Source of the DNA: Smittium mucronatum
Taxonomy: Eukaryota; Kickxellomycota; Harpellomycetes; Harpellales; Legeriomycetaceae
Length of the DNA: 13,691 bases
Reading direction: 5' to 3'
NCBI GenBank assembly: GCA_001953115.1
Contig: LSSL01004089.1
Span: 1 to 13,691, forward strand
Below the pieces are notes generated by a model. That model ran no database searches, was not told the DNA's origin, and saw nothing but the letters and a program-made list of their open reading frames with translations. A program made the position numbers and the translations under genes. Of the stretch, positions 8,640-13,691 are shown one piece after another. Every line of letters starts with the position of its first letter. The stretch's first letter is position 1.

Positions 8640-11480
8640 TATTCAACCAGTTACAGTTTTACACTGTGACATATAATCATGAAAATTTTCTAAAAACACA
8701 GAGTTCAGTAAAAGATAACTGAGAATAAATTGGATCAGGTTTATGTATTTTACAATAACCTTACTCTAAATTGAAATTAAGGTTAGATTAACAAATTAAG
8801 GAACTTATTTCTTATTCATTCAACATAAAATCCCAATAAGCATTATGGGATTCATATGAAAGCTATTTACGACGAGGATATTATAATACGGAAAATTTTC
8901 TATTATTGATTGGGATTTTTGCTTTTATTTAGGTATAAATATATTATTTCTGTGTTTGAACCCTTATAAAAAATATTTTAAAATATATCAGCAATAAATC
9001 TTTTTAAAAGTGAATGAGATATTAACTGACAATTTTTTATAATCTTTAGTAATTCTAAAAAATAGGTATTCTGTGAATCTGGGGCTAAGTTTAAATTCAT
9101 ATTAGCTTTAGATATTTAAATATATGTATGCCGATTTCTACGAACTAAAAATACCAAATTTGATTTCTGGATAATAATTGCCTATATTTATTTTAATACT
9201 CGTGATATATAATCCTACTTTGCAAATAGGAATTATTATAATTGATTTTGATTTTTTAAGAAAATATTTTAGAGTCCAGATATTTTTTAAATTTACCCAA
9301 AATTTAACCCTTTATGAGTCCAAATTTGTGGCTCGCTCTTATTTGAGATTAAAAAATATCAACTGGAACAATCTCCTGATTTACCAAATATTTTACAGAT
9401 ATTGCTTATATTAACATAGCTACATTGTATTTTATCCGATTTTATTTTATCCTATTCCACTTCACCCAGTGGCACTTATTCAGATTTAAATTTCACACAA
9501 TTTAAATATAATTAAATTGAGATATATCAAATTAATTTCCTTTAAATTTTTAAACAAATTATTTGAATTTATTATCGTAGAATTTAGATTAATTATTGGT
9601 TTTGCAAAAAAAAACAAACAAATTTTTATTTAAAAATCCTAAAACTGTTTATTTGCCAACTTTGGCTTAAATTTGACAGTTTGAAATGCGGTTTAAATGA
9701 AATTTGAATCGGATATTAACCGAAATATTATCTAATATATAAATCATTTTTTTTCACCGATAAAGTAAATTTAGATGCTAAATTGAAAATTAAGATGATT
9801 AATACACACTTTTTCACTAGAAATTTTAAAAATGTTAAATTCTAATTGGTTTTAGAATAAAAAAATTTAATAATAGTGAAAAATGGGTTTTAAATAGTCT
9901 ATCTAATTTGATGTAATAAAATTTAATTCAAAAATACTGAAGATCGGCTCGTAAATAGTACAGCTTAATTGTAAAAGGTGAGACCAAATTGGAAAAATGT
10001 AAATTATAATTCAAAAACCCTTATTAAGATTACTTATATGCAAAAAGAAGCACCACCAAAAAAATATTATACGTTTATCCCAATAAATTATAACAGCTCT
10101 TATAAGAAAATTTATTGAATTTAATTCTAGAACTTTTTAATTATTGGATAATTATGGAAAATTATAGCGACTAACAATATTTATTTTATATTAATTCTTG
10201 CCTAATATAATTTAAATAAAGTACTAACAGCACAAAATATAAATATCAAAAAATATGATTAAATCATATCCAGTAGAGCCCAATTTATTGATTTTCGATT
10301 TTTCATTATATATATATATTATAACAAATCAACATAATTATCTTATTATTTTTAGTAAAACATAAATAGTTATAATAAAATTTATTTTACATGAAATTAT
10401 TTGTGTTGCATATTAATTCACAGGATAGTAGAATAAATTGTTGATTAGTGTTTAATAAAAGCTAAATATATACGTTAATTTTATAAAATAAAAAAAAAAA
10501 TTTTTTGAATTACTTGTAAAATATAAATCTAAGAATGTCTTATTAAAGAGAGGGATTTTATGTTGAAAAAAATAGTCATCCTTTGGTGGAATTTAAACCC
10601 AAAACCAGAGAAAAATAGAAAATATATCTGCTTTAAGTAATATCGACTGTATTTCAATCAGATGTGATCTGAGAATATTTTTATAATCGCATTAGGATAC
10701 ACCAAGTTCCTTTCTATAGCATTTGTCTGGTTAAAATCCATTATGACTAAATCAAAATCTAAAAAATAAAAAAAACTCTACTGTACAAAAATGATTGAGG
10801 AAATGTGGATTACGTAATTGGGCTTTTATAGATCAACTCTTTATATGGGTTAAAGAAATTTACAATCTAATTTATGTTGGATACAATATATAAAATTTTC
10901 AAAAAACGTAAGAGCAATCCAAATTTTAGGGTATTTACAAACAAGTAAATCCACGTAATTCCCAATCAAATGAATATAATTGTAAATAAGATAATAAGAA
11001 AAAACTCGTCACGAAGCGAAACAAACGAAACGAAATTATTTGAGAATTCCAGTTCTGGAAAACTATTTATGTTGATAGATAGAATTAATGGTAGTATTTT
11101 TATAGGGGGAAATAGTGGAGGAACCAAAAAGTGTCAAATTTTACAGTTAAGCTCCCTAAACTAAAAAAGCCCCAATTATCACATGATATGTGGATTATCA
11201 TCAATTTTAATCTTAAATTTCAAAAAAAATAGGGCTTTAAGGCAATATATTGCAACTAATGGGTTTAAGAGATAATTATGGAATCGTTTCTAATGGTTTA
11301 TTCAATCTAGTATCGACATAATATCTTAATATTTTTCATACAATTCAAGGATTAAAGAAGTTACATAAAAATATAATGGAAAAGTTTTACTTTAATTTGG
11401 TTCCTATTCTCTAATTATCAGCACAATTTAGAATGCTTGAATCGTGATAAAATCTGAGATTTTAAAAAAAAATTGGAAAA
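8640..11480. other. AT-rich desert with scattered short open frames
   Basis: I see no supported gene. The stretch includes (TA)6 at 10307-10318, an A11-T6 run at 10490-10506, a 5-bp-stem hairpin CCACT/AGTGG at 9457-9472, and CAAATTTG at 9155 and 9321. A 64-codon ATG frame at 10970-11164 is Ser/Asn/Gly-rich and unlike the usual AT-driven frames, but its length is expected by chance. A 26-codon minus-strand ATG frame near 10741-10661 is similar in status. Confidence 0.55.
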
Positions 11481-11483
11481 ACT

Positions 11484-11718
11484 ATGATACTAAATGATGT
11501 TGACCCTGAAAGCAGATTCTCCCAAGTAATAAAAAACTAGGATCATGGGATCAACCTTAGCCTAATATGTAACTGTTATCACACCAGAAATTTGCAGGAA
11601 GATGATAGAAAAAGTCAACTCATTTTTTTCGAATTTTATTAAGCTTTATGATACCTCAGAAGGAGCTTTGCGACATTTTCATATTTTTTACCATATATTT
11701 CTCCGAATTATAAATTAA
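11484..11718 (+). pseudogene. Possible broken coding remnant, unknown origin
   Basis: Two overlapping plus-strand frames look protein-like. One begins at ATG 11484, is interrupted by TAG at 11538, and continues open to TAA at 11640. The other is open from 11566 to TAA at 11716 (50 sense codons, with an ATG at 11602) and follows a TAA at 11563. Both use a mixed amino-acid set rather than the Lys/Asn/Ile/Phe/Tyr mix of the flanks, and G+C is raised (28% in the line 11581-11640). They may be pieces of one ancestral frame split by a frameshift, or one may be a shadow of the other. I recognise no family, and no complete gene can be assembled. Confidence 0.25.
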
Positions 11719-13691
11719 ATTTTATTAATTCTACCTCACCATTTAATAATACTAATTTACTATTTACAAGCTAATTTTATCTTTTTTTTGAATCAAATTA
11801 ACTATTTTTAAATTCATTTTCACTATCTCCAATTAGAATTTATTATTTTTTTATTTGCTTTCATTATTTTTTAAATTTCTAGTAAAAAAATGTACAATTA
11901 AACTAATTATATTGATCTAATAATTTTATTACCTAAAACTAGAAACACCTAAATATTACCGACTTTATTTTAGAAATAGTATTAGCTTATTAGATAGAAA
12001 TATTTATCTGGGATTATTTGGAGTTTTACGGTAAAAATACATCCAATTAATAATTTAATAATTTCATTAAGCATTTATTTTTATTATAAATAGTTGAAAA
12101 ATGTCTTAAAAAAGTAGATAAATTTGCACAAAATGATAGTTTTTTTTAAAAAAACAAAAATATTGGATTTTAAAATCCATTTCTTTTGGAGTTGGTTTAT
12201 ATTTTTATAGATTTTTATAGATTTTTCTTAATTTGGTGCATTATAATAGGTATGCACAAGGTATTAAATAATTTAAAAACAAATATATCGAATAGGAATT
12301 TTGGGGTATCTAAAGTGGGAAAAAATACAATAATTTTTGAAACTTTATATGATTACAAAGTAAATAATGTTTTAAAAAAATTAAAATATTACAATTAACA
12401 GGAAAAAAGCGTTTTATTTACGGAAAAATATCTCATATAAAGGACTTATTTCGTTTTCGGTCCAGGAAAGTTTTAATTTCTACAACATCTTTTTTGAACC
12501 GTTGAGAGAATTTTAGGATTATTATACAGTGCTAAATCTGTAAATTAACTCATGAATCCATAGAAATACACACAGATGTATTTAAAACTTCATTTTAAAA
12601 ATCTAGATTATTTTTTTTTGTCAGGGTATTTTTTTCAAAAAATCTACCATAAGATAATCCGATGCGAGTTGATCTTAGATACCTATATTATCCAATAAAT
12701 AAAACAACATCCCATTTATATTGGTTTATTTACGCGTTTCCTCAATTGGGAGATCTTTTGAGGTGCCAGGGTTTTCTTATAGAATATATTTACATATATT
12801 TAGTGTTTTCAAAATTACTGATTATTAAGTTATTAAAATATTGGCTCTTTCAAAACTATAAAACAAAAAAGGCTTCCTTTTTTGCGAAATTTTGTCTATT
12901 TATAAATTATAACTATCAATTTTTGGATAAATTCACAAATCAAATCAACTGGAAATGGAAAATTTCACCAATATGATAAAACATAAATTTGGACCCATAA
13001 TAAGTTAATATATAAAAAAAATTCTAGAAATGATCTTTGAAATCATAATAAAAACATTTATTAAAAACAGAAATCTATTAGATGTGATAATTTGAGGTAT
13101 AATAGGTCCAATAGTAACATATTTGATATTAACTCAAAATCTTATGTTTTCCATTCAGGAAAAAGTAAATTATATCTATTCATTAATATTTAAACGATAA
13201 AAAAAATTGGATTCATTAAATTTAAATAATAAAAAAATTTCAAAGTTTACAAGCTTGTTAAATTATTAACGGAATAGATTAGATTTATATAATGAGTTTT
13301 ATCATAATATAAACATATGATAATTTGAAAAAATAATATCGTCAAAGAGTGGATTTTTTTCAATTCTTACAAAATAGTTTTTTTCATATTTTATAAAAAC
13401 ATAGATTATCATTTTAAATACCCGCAGATATGAGGATGGGCTTAAAATATGTATTAATAATTTAAATTAGTTTTAAAGTGTGTTTAGAGATTTTATATAT
13501 TACAGTTACTAAATACATTCGAGTTTCAAATTATAATGTGATTTTAGCAGAGAGAGTCTTCTATTTTGATGTGCTCTATTATATCAATAGAATTTTTATC
13601 AAGCAAAATAAAAACTCTAGTATAATGACATAATGATTAATTTTAATAATAAAAAATAAATCTATTTTTTGATATAAGTGTTTTAACTATC
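11719..13691. other. AT-rich stretch to the right edge, no convincing gene
   Basis: The longest frame is a 104-codon ATG frame at 12662-12976. It is rich in Ile, Tyr, Phe, Leu, Lys and Asn, as random AT-rich DNA would be, so I do not call it a gene. A 70-codon frame at 12186-12398 starts at TTG and is AT-driven. On the minus strand, 12531-12433 is a short, more protein-like frame in a slightly GC-richer patch. The rest is flat. Confidence 0.5.
12201..12226 (+). repeat. Short tandem repeat ATTTTTATAG (2.6 copies)
   Basis: Two perfect 10-bp copies plus a partial third copy. It is a simple slippage repeat in AT-rich sequence. Confidence 0.7.

Noticed and set aside
2656..8676. Shared string TTTTACACTGTGA followed by YATAT inside exon 2 and near 8656
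   Set aside because: Similarity does not extend beyond about 18 bases on either side, so it is not evidence for a duplicated gene copy.
9178..9414. 78-codon open frame
   Set aside because: The first codon is TTG, residues are almost wholly AT-coded, and there are no motifs. It is most likely chance.
12186..12398. 70-codon frame with a beta-beta-alpha-like hydrophobic pattern reminiscent of some retroelement gag regions
   Set aside because: It starts at TTG, is driven by AT-rich codons, and frames of this length are expected several times by chance. The pattern is too generic.
12662..12976. 104-codon ATG frame, the longest outside the spliced gene
   Set aside because: Composition is Ile/Tyr/Phe/Leu/Lys/Asn as in random AT-rich DNA. 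A rough estimate (stop frequency about 9% per codon) makes one such frame in this window only mildly unlikely. No signal peptide, domain or splice context is seen.
1..13691. tRNA, rRNA, CRISPR arrays, bacterial-type operons
   Set aside because: No tRNA B-box with a cloverleaf, no rRNA-like GC-rich conserved stretch and no regularly spaced direct repeats were found by eye. The splice signals exclude a bacterial reading of the gene.

Overview
The window looks like gene-poor, very AT-rich nuclear DNA from a eukaryote. Hand counts of single 60-base lines give about 18% G+C in the flat stretches (for example 5941-6000). The one convincing gene has about 32% (2461-2520), and a few short islands have 42-53% (961-1020, 1261-1320, 7081-7140, 8401-8460). 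A spliceosomal intron, a TATA box, an A-rich start context and an AATAAA signal all point to a eukaryote. The near-ideal ACTAAT branch site, the short intron and an isolated gene for a small secreted cysteine-rich protein in an AT desert resemble AT-rich compartments of filamentous fungal genomes. I cannot exclude an arthropod or another eukaryote.

Layout: 1-954 is AT-rich DNA with only coding-like scraps. 955-1382 is a GC-richer island that may be an eroded mobile-element fragment; reading frames on both strands compete, and a faint Ty1/copia reverse-transcriptase resemblance lies on the minus strand. 1383-2351 is AT-rich spacer. 2352-3427 holds the only convincing gene, on the minus strand: CCAAT and TATA elements, exon 1 (3276-3033), a 107-base intron (3032-2926), exon 2 (2925-2417) and a poly(A) signal. 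The spliced product is a predicted 250-residue secreted protein with eight cysteines after the signal peptide and no family I recognise.

From about 3430 to the right edge (more than 10 kb) I see no intact gene. This stretch is AT-rich sequence with low-complexity tracts, small inverted repeats and several GC-richer islands (about 3480-3620, 4500-4555, 4885-4935, 7080-7165, 8400-8640, 11480-11720, 12433-12531). The islands contain short open frames broken by stops. They are best read as remnants of older sequence inside decayed DNA, but their origin is unproven. I found no tRNA, rRNA, CRISPR array or intact transposon.
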